64,000 nucleotides of DNA. Source: Leptobrachium leishanense. Its lineage: Eukaryota > Chordata > Amphibia > Anura > Megophryidae. The stretch lies in assembly GCA_009667805.1 (NCBI GenBank), contig CM019064.1, positions 385,702,049-385,766,048 of the forward strand. The letters are read 5' to 3'. Shown here one piece after another: positions 32,639 to 42,480 of the stretch (the first letter of the stretch is position 1; each line of letters starts with the position of its first letter). The translations under genes were made by a program, and so were the position numbers. The notes under the pieces are model-generated. The model was given only the letters and a program-made list of their open reading frames with translations, was not told the DNA's origin and searched no databases.

Positions 32639-33476
32639 TACAAAAAAAAATCCTGTGGTTTTATCAGCTGATTTCTTTTACACTATAAAAAATAAACTGG
32701 TATGCTGTGTTTCATCTTATACATTTAATCATGTTGTAGAAGTGTTATTTTGTGATTTGTTATCCTGCTCATATCCTCTATAATTAAGGAGTTATCTTAT
32801 AGGTGCCGATGGTGGCCGATGTTGCGTAGGTTTGCTGAGACTGCAGTACCAGCCATTGGAATGCCGGAAAACGCTTGCGCATAGTGGATAATATAACCCC
32901 TTTGCTGTGCTTTCCTGGAGAATGCACTATATTCAAATTGTAAACTGCACTAATTTTTATACATATGAACTTTACCAGATTAAATTCAAAAGAGTGCTTC
33001 CTAACCCTTCCTGAGCTCTATCACACCTTACACCCGTTTTAACACTTTATATAGTTTTAACACTTTCTTTTATTCCAGCGTTGAGCTCACTCAGCACTGT
33101 TCTGGATGTGGCGTGATGCTGGTTTCCTTTAAGCTGCATCAGTCACATGACCATGGAGGGTGTATAAGAGAGCATCAAGCCATTCCAATGGCTCTCAATA
33201 CAAATGCATTGCATGCCACTGAGGGTCACACTTTTAGGTTTAGATGAACCAGAGATTACACCTCTTCTGGGCAGAGCTGATCATGCTGATTCAGCCCTCT
33301 GAGACCCTCCCAGAAGGGGTAAAAGGTGAGGGCACTGTGATCACTCAAATGACAATGAGAGGTCATTTGTGTCCCTTGTACTATATTGACTTTGGTTGCC
33401 ACCAACACAATAGGCTTGAGAAGGGTGAGTTAGTGGTGCCACAATTGCTATTGAAATGGATGGGGCAAAGAGGTAA
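32639..33476. other. Unassigned intergenic sequence
   Basis: No supported feature was seen in this stretch. Confidence 0.35.
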
Positions 33477-33773
33477 AGGGTTATTCAAAGAGATCCGAAT
33501 TGGAGCCGAAAGGTAACCAAATGCTGAAATTCAGTGTACGGTTACCTTTCCTGGCCATTCGGCTATCCAGAGAGCAGGCAGTTCACCAAATGTTTTTTTT
33601 TTTTTAAAAAAAAAGCAATGCTTCGTCTATTCAGAGAACACTTTTCCCTGCATTATGGCGGCCCTGTGGTGCTTGCTGAATACAGTGCAGGGTCGCGAAA
33701 TGGGATCGCCAAATTGCACCGAATTGAGGAGAACGAAAAGTGCGGTGACTTTTCGATTCTCTTTGAATAACCC
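33477..33773. mobile_element. GGGTTATTCA-family MITE, copy D (internal deletion)
   Basis: Both ends are present (AAGGGTTATTCAAAGAGATC; TCTTTGAATAACCCT). The AT-rich core is replaced by a short T/A run (33593-33612). Confidence 0.82.
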
Positions 33774-34556
33774 TGATGGTATAGATAAGAGAAATGGCAC
33801 AATGAGAGGGGGAATAATGGGTTTATGAAAGATGGAGAAGAGACACAATAGGTGGTGAAAGAGCCTGCCAAACCCATCGACTTTTAATCTGGCACTAGGA
33901 TAACATTAAAGATCTTACATCTCACATTAAAATATTGTTAAATCACAAGCGCCACAGACTAAGTCAACTAGTCTGGAGATATCATCCCTTGATAAATATT
34001 AGCTATGTCTTCCGTTTGAACTTTTGCCCTCCCGTTCTAGTAAAACCACTGAAATCTCGCTGTTGGCCAGGAAACAATTTCTGGGAAAGTTTGTAGGCGA
34101 TTATTTTTGTTTTGTACAAAATTGCCACAATGTAATGAAGAAAAAGTCAAGGCTATGTTCAAAGTTTAATCTGTTTATAAAAAAAATAGTTTGCTTTACT
34201 TAAAAAAAACCAACGCAACTGGATATTCCCAGATAAATTGTCTGAATTCTCTGGCTCGGATTCAGCGTCGTTGATAAAACTTCATACCAGTCTGAGGAAA
34301 TAAATCTTGAAGGCAGGATACTTGTGTTGGACTCAATTTTGTGCTGAGAAAAATAGGCTACATGTCTGACCTATAAAACTGCCCGTTAGACACGATGCCA
34401 TGTAGCTTGTGTATCCGAAAACACAGCACGCTCTATTGATACATTACTAGCAGGGCTGTGGCAAGTAGAGGTGTGATACAGTGATGCCCATACAATATAC
34501 AGTATGTGCAGGAGGGTGTGTCGGCATGGTTAATCACTCCTGCATTTGACATTTAA
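33774..34556. other. Unassigned intergenic sequence
   Basis: No supported feature was seen in this stretch. Confidence 0.35.
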
Positions 34557-34700
34557 GGCCGGCGTCAGACGAGCGCACTAGGTGCATCCGTACTGACGTG
34601 CCTCCCAGCGTCTGTCGCATCATTGTGAAGCTTCGACGGGACCAGTGACACGCTGTAGCATGCACACACATTGCTCGTGCGACAAGCGGACGTGCAGAAA
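34557..34700. mobile_element. Fragment of a CpG-rich palindromic MITE
   Basis: GGCCGGCGTCAGACGAGCGC resembles the end of the 16894 element. CpG-rich sequence follows and is cut off at the next MITE. Confidence 0.45.
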
Positions 34701-34702
34701 GT

Positions 34703-35230
34703 TTGGTCATTCGGCTATCCAGAGAGCAGGCAGTTCGCCAAATCCTTGCGAATTGCCTGCACATATGGTGCCTGTACGGTGCCTGTTCGAGGGCAGTGAA
34801 TCCCCATAGAGAAGCAATTCTTCAGCTATCAGAGAGCAAAACCAGCAGTGAAAAGTTGCTGAATTGCCCTGCCATTCGGTGGTTTAATTCGGCAGGTTTA
34901 TTCAGGCGAATCCATAGGCTTCAATGTTAAAAATATTCTCGTTTTAATTCAATATCTAATAAACCATTTATTATAATATTCTGCAGGAAAAAGTCTATTT
35001 ATAGATTTTTTAGGATCTTTTAAGCATTTTTCGGGATTTTTTTTAAACGTTTTTCTTTTTTCTGTAACAGCCCTTTTTATTATCATTCATTGGACCGCAT
35101 ATGTAAATTTCAGACCTTTTCGCTCAGTAGTTTCTTGGCAATCAGCGTTTCACTTTTCAAAAATTCAAGCAAACTGTTTTTGGTTTTTTTCACTCCATTT
35201 GTCTGCAGTGTCGGGTTTTTCCAGCGGCTG
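34703..35230. mobile_element. Large GGGTTATTCA-family MITE, copy E (truncated both ends)
   Basis: It starts inside the element (GGTCATTCGGCTATCCAGAG), keeps the whole AT-rich core, and ends at TTTTTCCAGCGGCTG where hAT transposase sequence begins. It supplies the last codons and stop of the broken hAT frame on the minus strand. Confidence 0.78.
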
Positions 35231-36066
35231 CGCTGTGTGTGAGAGAAGGTTGCTGCCATTATCACAGACGACCATTCCCAGCTCAAGCTGGCATGGTGTT
35301 AACCATCTCTGCACCTGCCCCTGCAGAGCTGACAGAATTTCTGGCCCGGTGTGGCTCCTGTCCCCTAAACAAACCAACTCAAGCACAGTATGGCATCTTT
35401 TTGCTTGAGCCATTGCGTAGCCCCTGCCACGCGTCGGTTTAACTGCCACTTCGCCAGAGACAGAGAAGGAGGAGGAAGAGGAAGAAGTGGTGGAGCAGAC
35501 AGACCTCATATAAGCAGCTTTCTGGAGGCATGGTGGATGAACAAGCTCCAGCACAGAGCCCCGTCCTGGATCCCTCCCAGCTGCAAGCAGAGTTACCCAA
35601 TGTGCCGTGAAGGAAATGTAACGGCGCTGTCCATGCTTGCTGGACCACGTGTCTAAAGTAATGTGCACCTTGCTGCTGACTGCCTTTCCCAATGACTCCA
35701 TAACATTGTCTTCCACGTACTGGTATAGTGCTGGAAAGGCCTTCCGTGAAAAGAACTGGCGATTAAACCTGCCACTGTGGTACAGCACATTCGGCAAATT
35801 CACAGAAGGAGGCAGAGTCCACCAGCTGGAAAGGCAGCAGCTGTAATGCAAGTAATTTTGCCAAGCTGGCATTTAGACGCTGTGCAAGGGGATGGTTGGG
35901 AATATATTTTTTCTTACACTGCAGCAGGCCGGGCAATGAAATCTGACTGTGTAAATCTGCAGCTGATGGGATGCTGTCACATTCTGAGGAAGGACATGGT
36001 ACACCCATTACTGTAGCATCATCCCTGTCAGTGGAGGTTTTAGGCAATGACATGGCAGGACATATA
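35231..36066 (-). pseudogene. hAT transposase, middle part downstream of the PLE
   Basis: The frame re-enters at the target repeat as CPAMSLPKTSTDRDD, and passes through KYIPNHPLAQRL and LLPFQLVDSASFCEFAE (a typical hAT 'QPFSVVE-x-x-GF' block). It stops after PQWQV near 35763. A +1/-1 shift moves it to the frame 35872-35165, with SRKAFPALYQYVEDNV, KVHITLDTWSSKHGQRRYIS (first catalytic Asp region, 'T-x-D-x-W-T/S'), then GMVVCDNGSNLL (second Asp region, 'D-N-x-x-N'). So two of the three hAT acidic residues are recognisable. The third, with the dimerisation domain, is missing because the element is truncated. The frame runs into MITE sequence before stopping. Confidence 0.82.
36052..36066. repeat. 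Target-site duplication of the PLE, copy 1
   Basis: ATGGCAGGACATATA, identical over 15 bp to 39074-39088. In the hAT frame it encodes part of I-C-P-A, which therefore appears on both sides of the insert. Confidence 0.93.
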
Positions 36067-39000
36067 ATAAAAAATAAAAAATGGTGTAGCGATGTCAATG
36101 TCCTTCACAGGATATAGTCAATGTCCCCTTTATAATCTTTTTCTCCAAGCTTTTCTTCTTGTGGTGTCCCTCAGAGAAAACACAGAAAGTACATCATAGT
36201 GCGACCTATGTATAATAACACATATATATGGATAAGATGGTAGCACTCACATGTAATAGAACCCTCCTGGTTCTAGGTATATTCACTGTAGGGATATTGT
36301 TGGCTTCCCAATAACCTTTTCAAAGAAGAATCACTGGATCCAAATCAGGTTTCCGAGGATGGAGATGGAATAAATTCGTTTCAGCAAACACAATTGGAAT
36401 CGAATGAAGTTCTGTGTTAATGGCTGATGATGTGGAGATTCTCAAAAAATAAAGAGAAGCTCCAAAGCAAGATTAAAATATTTAATAAAATAAAATAAAA
36501 ACAGATAAACCAGAACGCGTTTCACCAATACATTAAAGTATCACAAGGCTTCCTCAGCTGGCTAATTTACAAATGACCATGTCACTGCTTATATATCTAT
36601 GCTCATTGACTACCAACCAATCATAACCGTCTAATTTGGTGGGAAATTAGTGCAATCAATGGAGATATAACTTTCAGCATACAAGGCCAATCCTAGCCAT
36701 CTGTTTTGGCGGGAAATTGGCACAGCCAATGGAATTATAACTTTCATTATGTAGGACCAATCCCAGCCATCTAATTTGACAGAAGATTGAACCAATAGGA
36801 ACATTGCTTTCATTATGCAAATCCTGATATGATAACAAATAACATTGCACTTTGAAAAAGGAAAATATTCCCACAATGTTCCGATGATTTTTACCATCTT
36901 ACAGATCCAGGGGAACAAAGCCCGTCTCTCCCACCATCGAGCCCATTAGGAACGAATGGAGGACGAAACCAGCATCGCGAGTTGCATCTTACTATATAAG
37001 TTGCGCTCGGCTAGAAAACGAAACCCCGCGTATGCGCGCCGGTGCCCAGAGGCTCCATGACTCAGGTGGGTAAACAGTGAAGTCCCACACATGCGCATAG
37101 AAACAAGAGCAAAACCGGAACAAGAGCAAAACTGGAAACATCAGACATGGGGCATCTGACGGTCCGTCTTCACTCAAAAGGAACACCATGTATAAAGATG
37201 ACCCTCATAGAAAATGACTAGCTGTATCCCCAATCCCGATCAATTATAGTTGACTCATGTATAAGTGGCCACCCTACAAAGGCCCAATGAATGATGGGAG
37301 GGCAATATGGCGATATAAAAAAGATGGTATACAATAAACCATGAAATAGCTCAAGAATGTATACAGGTAGAGATAGAATAATTTGTCATAGTAACCCAAA
37401 TATGCATATAAAAACACATCAATAGTATGTATAAATCACATGTCTAGAAAAACAGTAAAAACAGCTATAGTGGAAAAACAGAGGATACAGATTATAGAAA
37501 GTGGCATAGCTCGAAATCTGCATTTAGTCCTGAAGGGATTAATGTATTGAGAGTGTATATCCACTTCATCTCCGCACGATGAATCTTTTTATTAAAGTCT
37601 CCCCCTCTCCAGTGACGTTCTACTTTCTGTTTCGCAATGAATTCCATACCCTCCGAAGATTGACCATGGGCACTCTTAAAGTGTGCTGATACTGCATGGG
37701 TTTCTAGACCTCTTGATATATTATATATATGCTCTCTGATTCTTATTGACAGCAATCTCATAGTGTGGCCTATATAATGTAGTCCACAAGGACATGTAAT
37801 TCTATATATAAAATTTTTTGTTTTGCATGTGAGGACTCCCTTAATATTATATTGTTTGGTGTTATTCACAAACTGGGATACAGTTAACTTTTTTAATTTC
37901 AGATTAACACATGCCGGACAGAGCCCACACCGATAAAAACCCTCTTTTAGATTAAAAAAGTTGTTAGTTTTTGTCCCTGGATTTTTATAGCTTTTCACCA
38001 AAAATTTTTTGATGTTACTAGCTCCCCTATTTACCAATTTGGGTTTATCTCCAATAAAGTCCTTTAGAATTGGATCTCGTTTAAGTAGATACCAATTTTT
38101 TCTAATGATATGGTGTATAGTTTTAGTGTGTGTATTAAAATCAGTGATAAACATAATGTCATTTTCATATGAGCTTTCATTTGACTTATATTTCAAGATG
38201 TCCTTTCTATCCAGGGTACTAATTTCCTCAATAGTCATATCAAGGGATTCTTCCTTATAACCCTTTTCAATAAAGTCCGATTTTAATTTATTTGCCTGTA
38301 GAGTGAATTGATCTATCTCTGTGCAATTCCTTCTCAATCGCTTAAACTGTCCTTTGGGGACACCCTTTAGCCAATGTTTAACATGGCAACTCGTTTGTTC
38401 AATATAACTGTTAACATCGATTTGTTTAAAGTAGGTCCTAGTTTTAATAGAGTTGTTTTCAATATAGATATTAAGGTCGAGGAAATTGATAGATGTAGTA
38501 CTAATATTGCAATCAAGGATTATTCCCCAATCATTTTGATTGAGGTGTTGAAAAAAAAGGTTCAAAGATTCCTCATTTCCCCTCCATATGATAAGGATAT
38601 CGTCAATGTATCTTTTATAGAGGACCAGGCTCTGCGCCCAGACACAACCCCCACGGACAAACTGGTTTTCCCAGTCCGCCATGAACAGGTTTGCGTAGCT
38701 GGGCGCGAACCTGGTCCCCATGGTAGTACCCTTAACCTGAAGGTAATGCCGATCCTCAAACCTAAAAAAATTGCAATTGAGAATAAGTTCAATACCTCTT
38801 AGCACAAAATCTGCGTGTTCTTTCGTTATGGTGGGGTCATTTCCCAAAAATTTCCGGACAGCTTCACAGCCTCTCGTATGGGGTATCACGCTGTACAGAG
38901 ATTGGACATCACATGTGGCCATAATAAAACTTTCCTCCCATGTGACTTCCTGTAATATCTGAAGGACATTAATACTGTCCTTGAGGTATGACGGCAAGGA

Positions 39001-39073
39001 CTTTACCATGGGTTGTAGAATTGTATCTATATATCTGGACAGGTGACTAGTGACTGACTCGATGCCTGCTATT
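36067..39073 (-). mobile_element. Penelope-like element, 5'-truncated, inside hAT transposase
   Basis: The element is bounded by a perfect 15-bp duplication. From its 5' side (39073, minus) it opens directly in the PLE reverse-transcriptase ORF, followed by a 1.4-kb 3' region (36067-37491). That region has three ~70-bp repeats (36606-36790; CCAATCC[CT]AGCCATCT), a hammerhead-like motif (36508-36563) and an AT-rich end (TTTTTTATTTTTTAT) next to the duplication. The GIY-YIG domain places it among the endonuclease-bearing PLEs. The copy looks young: over 520 PLE codons are unbroken. Confidence 0.92.
36508..36563 (-). ncRNA. Hammerhead-ribozyme-like motif in the PLE 3' region
   Basis: Minus strand, in order: AGCCAG, the core box CTGAGGA (36551-36557), a 27-nt stem-II region containing ATAC/GTAT, the core box GAAA (36520-36523), a self-complementary ACGCGT, then a cleavage-type triplet GTT, and CTGGTT. 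AGCCAG pairs with CTGGTT over 6 bp (one G-U), which is helix I closing exactly on the two cores. Helix III is only 1-2 bp, as known for the minimal hammerheads of PLEs, which tend to act as dimers through ACGCGT. Stem II next to the core is imperfect, so activity may be weak. Confidence 0.6.
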
Positions 39074-39384
39074 ATGGCAGGACATATAGTGGGGGTAGAG
39101 ACATATGAGGATGAGGAGGAGGACCTATGCAAAGTGTTGTGCCAACGGGATGCGTGGCAGGTGGTCATATGTCTTATCAAGCACGTGGTACCCAAGCGTG
39201 TGATGTTTTTCCCACGCTTGATCCTCTTCAGACATAGCTTACAAATAGCAATGCTGCAGTCTGCTGCGCATTTTGTGAAGAACTCCCAGACAGCAGAGTT
39301 CCTGCATGTGTGCTTTGAGACAACAGTGCTCTGCATCTGAGCAGCTCTGACTTCTAATGCCTTGGACTGGCTACGGTTGGTCAT
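37492..39384 (-). CDS. Chimeric ORF: BED zinc finger (hAT) fused to PLE reverse transcriptase + GIY-YIG
   Basis: This is an uninterrupted 630-codon frame. Residues 1-104 derive from the hAT transposase: W33 and a C48-x2-C51-x20-H72-x4-H77 BED-type DNA-binding finger, then a Ser-rich linker. The frame crosses the 15-bp duplication (I-C-P-A, about residues 99-103) into PLE sequence. Residues 107-475 are a PLE reverse transcriptase: TCDVQSLYSVIP (motif A, D159), KGTTMGTRFAPSYANLF (motif B, 218-234) and YIDDIL (motif C, D261-D262). C486-x2-C489-x2-C492 forms a Cys linker. Residues 524-610 are the GIY-YIG endonuclease: FIYRITCPCGLHYIG, arginines 543-550, and E605 as the likely metal-binding Glu. 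In-frame TGA at 39400-39402 separates it from the acidic hAT N-terminus. The natural PLE N-terminus is missing. The start codon used here is the first after that stop. Confidence 0.85.
   Translation of the reverse strand: MTNRSQSKALEVRAAQMQSTVVSKHTCRNSAVWEFFTKCAADCSIAICKLCLKRIKRGKNITRLGTTCLIRHMTTCHASRWHNTLHRSSSSSSYVSTPTICPAIIAGIESVTSHLSRYIDTILQPMVKSLPSYLKDSINVLQILQEVTWEESFIMATCDVQSLYSVIPHTRGCEAVRKFLGNDPTITKEHADFVLRGIELILNCNFFRFEDRHYLQVKGTTMGTRFAPSYANLFMADWENQFVRGGCVWAQSLVLYKRYIDDILIIWRGNEESLNLFFQHLNQNDWGIILDCNISTTSINFLDLNIYIENNSIKTRTYFKQIDVNSYIEQTSCHVKHWLKGVPKGQFKRLRRNCTEIDQFTLQANKLKSDFIEKGYKEESLDMTIEEISTLDRKDILKYKSNESSYENDIMFITDFNTHTKTIHHIIRKNWYLLKRDPILKDFIGDKPKLVNRGASNIKKFLVKSYKNPGTKTNNFFNLKEGFYRCGLCPACVNLKLKKLTVSQFVNNTKQYNIKGVLTCKTKNFIYRITCPCGLHYIGHTMRLLSIRIREHIYNISRGLETHAVSAHFKSAHGQSSEGMEFIAKQKVERHWRGGDFNKKIHRAEMKWIYTLNTLIPSGLNADFELCHFL
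39074..39088. repeat. Target-site duplication of the PLE, copy 2
   Basis: ATGGCAGGACATATA, identical to 36052-36066. The bases outside differ (ATT before, GTGGG after), so the homology is limited to the duplication itself. Confidence 0.93.
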
Positions 39385-39590
39385 AGAGGATGTTGTGCCT
39401 CATTTTTGTTGCGCATTCAACTGCTCACTTGACTCCTCTGTTCGATCAGGCACCCAGGTGGAGTCAGTGACCTCATCATCATTGTCATCACCCCCTATCT
39501 CTTCGTCACTGGAGCCAACCTGGCAATATGCTGCAGCTGCTGGGGGAACAAGAGTGCCAGTTCTTTTGTGTGTCACTGGCACCCCCTCCC
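39089..39590 (-). pseudogene. hAT transposase N-terminus: acidic region and BED finger
   Basis: Upstream of the chimeric ORF, the same frame carries GSSDEEIGGDDNDDEVTDST and EESSEQLNAQQK, an acidic leader usual in this hAT group. A single TGA (39400-39402) lies 18 nt before the ATG of the chimera. Restoring one base would open it, so the interruption is recent or tolerated. The BED part is described with the chimeric ORF. Confidence 0.65.
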
Positions 39591-40054
39591 TCTAGGCTGA
39601 TTTTACTCCCTTCCTCAACCTCAGAGTTTGAATCAGGGCACTGGAGTTGCTACGCATCCTCAAGCAGCATGTCACTGTCATTGTAGTCAAACAATTCAGC
39701 TGACTCCTCCGTGTATGATGGTGAGGCTACTGCAGGAGTAGCTGTGGACATGGATGCTGAATTAGATGTTTTGGCAGCTGAGGTGGACTGTTAAGCACTA
39801 CAAGCCTGGCTGGCAGAGGACTCGGAGGATGTGGATGGCCTGGTTAGCAAATCCTGCAAATCCTCTGTATGTTGCTGCTACTTAAGACGACCAGCACCAG
39901 TTAAAAAGGACAAGTGTGCCCCTGCAGAGGATGCACCATGTCCACAACGAACAGGGGCACAGCCTTCCGACACAGAGGCTGCTTGCCCTCTTATCTGTGT
40001 CTGGGAGCGTCTGCCTGTCCTTTTTGGTCTTTCTGACACGGTGAGTGATATATA

Positions 40055-40660
40055 GATTAAAGATATACAGAACTCTGATTCAACTCTGGTATAAAGATTG
40101 GAGATATGCAGAACTCTGATTCAACTCTGGTATATAGATTAAAGAGATTCAGAACTCTGCTATAAGTCAGCGATTTTACTGATATTTTCCCTGCAAGGTT
40201 GCCAATGTCCTCTACTCTCTCTCTGATTCAAAACATATGAACTCTGATCAAACTGTGTTATTGTATGGTATCTAGAATTAGATAAAGATACACAGATTTT
40301 ACAGAACAATGCTATAAATCATGATACACCCTGATAGCCTTTGCAGTGCCAACACACAGATTAAAATTCCCAGAACTCTGGTATAAATCAGTGATACAGC
40401 CTGATAGCCTTTGCAGTGCCAACACAAATATTCCAATTTCCAGAAATCAGATATAACTCAGTGCTACAGCCTGTCCCTGATAGCCTTTGCAGTGCCAACA
40501 CACAGATTCCAATTTCCAGAAATCAGATATAACTCAGTGATACAGCCTGTCCCTGATAGTTAAAAGTGCCAATACACAGATTCCAATTTCCAGAACTCTG
40601 GTATAAGTCAGTGATACAGCCTGATATGCAACAAACAATCTCCTCTCCTCTCTGATTCAC
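40055..40660. repeat. Tandem array, ~70-85-bp unit, about 8 copies, hAT left region
   Basis: Units repeat CAGTGATACA[GC]CCTG, ATAGCCTTTGCAGTGCC, AACACACAGATTCCAATTTC and CAGAACTCTGGTATAA. It occupies the same place as the different 70-bp array in the hAT at 1631-2457. Confidence 0.85.
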
Positions 40661-40981
40661 TCCTGCAACAAACACACGCTGGGGCTGCGGGGAAGCCTTA
40701 TATGATGTGCTGCGGGACTTAGCTCTGTGAGCCCGAGATTGGGCAAAATTTGCCCAATCAGGGCTCTGAGCCGTGATTGGTATAGTCTTGCACCTGTCTT
40801 GCACCTGACCTGTGGTCAGGTGCAAGGCTGTAGCCAATTACAAGTTTCAGGCCAGTGGAAAAGTGCATTGTGGTGGATTGTGGGCGAACACGCGGTGAAC
40901 ACGCAGAAATGTTCAATGTTCGACGAACGGCCAATGTTCGAGCCAAACTCATGTTCGAATCGAACCGCCAGCCCATCCCTA

Positions 40982-41604
40982 ATAAAGATTGGAGATATGC
41001 AGAACTCTGATTCAACTCTGGTATAAAGATTGGAGATATGCAGAACTCTGATTCAACTGTGTTATCTAGATTAAAGATATCTATGCTATAACTCAGTGAT
41101 ACACCCTGTCCCTGATAGCTGGCAGTGCCAAGACACAGATTCAAATTCCCAGATCTCTTGTATACGTCAGTGATACACCCTGATAGCCTTTGCAGTGCCA
41201 ACACACAGATTCAAATTCCAAGAACTCTGGTATAAGTCAGTGATACAGCCTGATATGCAACAATCTTCTCTCCTCTCTGATTCAATCTTCCAACAAACAC
41301 ACGCTGGGGTTGCGAGGAAGCCTTATGCGAGATTTAGCTCTGTGAGCCCGTGATTGGGCAAAATTTGCCCAATCAGGACTCTGAACCCTGATTGGCATAG
41401 TCTTGCATCTGTCTTGCACCTGACCTGTGGTCAGGTGCAAGGCTGTAGCCAATTACAAGCTTCAGGCCAGTGGAAAAGTGCATTGTGGTGCATTGTGGGC
41501 GAACACAAACCAAACATGCGGAAATGTTTGCTGTTCAACGAACGGTCGAACGCCCAATGTTCGAATCGAACTCATGTTCGAATCGAACCACCAGCCTATC
41601 CCTA
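40982..41604 (-). mobile_element. Duplicated left end of the second hAT
   Basis: After the terminus at 40981, array units resume (GGAGATATGCAGAACTCTG, CAGTGATACACCCTG). Then the leader (ATTGGGCAAAATTTGCCC, GTGGTCAGGTGCAAGGCTG) and a second terminus ending at 41604 repeat 40640-40981 with small differences. Confidence 0.82.
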
Positions 41605-41775
41605 ATTATTAATATACCTTGATACAGAATGCACCTGTAAACATGTAACATAGTGAATATATTTCATACATATTTATTTTATGTTAATCTGTACATTTGT
41701 GTTGTTGTTTTTTAATATCTTGCATTTTATTACTTTGTATTTCAGTAACAACTTTAATAATGCAATGTTCTTCAA

Positions 41776-41851
41776 CCCAGGACATACTTAAAACAAGAGA
41801 AATCTCAGTGTTTCCTTCCTGGTAAAATACTTTATAAATAAATAAATAAAA
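41776..41851 (+). mobile_element. SINE tail fragment
   Basis: It starts at CCCAGGACATACTT and ends with (AAAT)n. The preceding bases AATGTTCTTCAA resemble those before the copy at 26863 (AATGTTCTTGAA on the complement). Confidence 0.88.
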
Positions 41852-42480
41852 TACTAACTGTACTTTATATTCTTACTACTAACTGTATGTTACACTCTTA
41901 CTACTAACTGTACGTTACACTCTTATCTGGAGCACAGGGGAAGTGTTTCAATTCAACGATTAAGAATCGTATAATAGAACTTAGTAAAAAAAAAAAAGAA
42001 GGAATTCAATAAACAAAACATAGACCTGTCAAACAGATTTAATGACATTAGCTCACTGAAAAACGTACCCAATATGTTATAAAAGGTTGGAAATCTTTAT
42101 AGAACGTATTCAGAGCATTGAATATTATCCTCATCAACCTGCATCCAATACAGACAATAATGCCCAGCTCTTAGCATTTCTTATATTGTTTGAAGCCAGC
42201 TGTGTTGCCATTGATTTGGAATGTGGGGTCAGTCATTCTACATGAACACAAAGGCCGTTCTACATTCTAAGTGAGCTCCTAAACTTGCTTAATTCCCCAA
42301 ATTCCTTTCATTGCATTTCACAAATGGTTTTACCTTGTTTACCTTCCTCTTCTCTCCTAATCCTTCTACAGAAACATTCTTTGTTCTCAGATTTCAGTCC
42401 TGGCATTTACAGCTTTGTTCTAAATGTGAATAATATTCTGATACACGGTGACAATGTTTTATTAAATTCTATTTCTTTAT
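41852..42480. other. Unassigned AT-rich intergenic sequence
   Basis: TACTAACTGTA[CT]GTTACACTCTTA is repeated two to three times near 41860-41930. Nothing else was recognised. Confidence 0.4.

Larger units (their letters stand above)
35231..40981 (-). mobile_element. Second hAT transposon, minus strand, split by a PLE and truncated
   Basis: The left terminus (minus-strand start) is TAGGGATGGGC at 40981, followed by TTCGAATCGAAC-type subterminal sequence homologous to 1256-1600, a candidate TATA box (~40700), a 70-bp tandem array, an acidic N-terminal region, a BED zinc finger, the PLE insertion (36067-39073), and the middle of the transposase. The C-terminal dimerisation region and right terminus are absent; the element stops at MITE copy E. 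A further copy of its left end lies at 41300-41604. Confidence 0.85.

Noticed and set aside
34557..34700. A third full copy of the CpG-rich palindromic MITE
   Set aside because: Only one end-like sequence is present and the interior match is weak; kept as a low-confidence fragment.
38009..38802. Plus-strand ORFs opposite the PLE
   Set aside because: They are antisense shadows of the RT/GIY-YIG frame, which has clear catalytic motifs.
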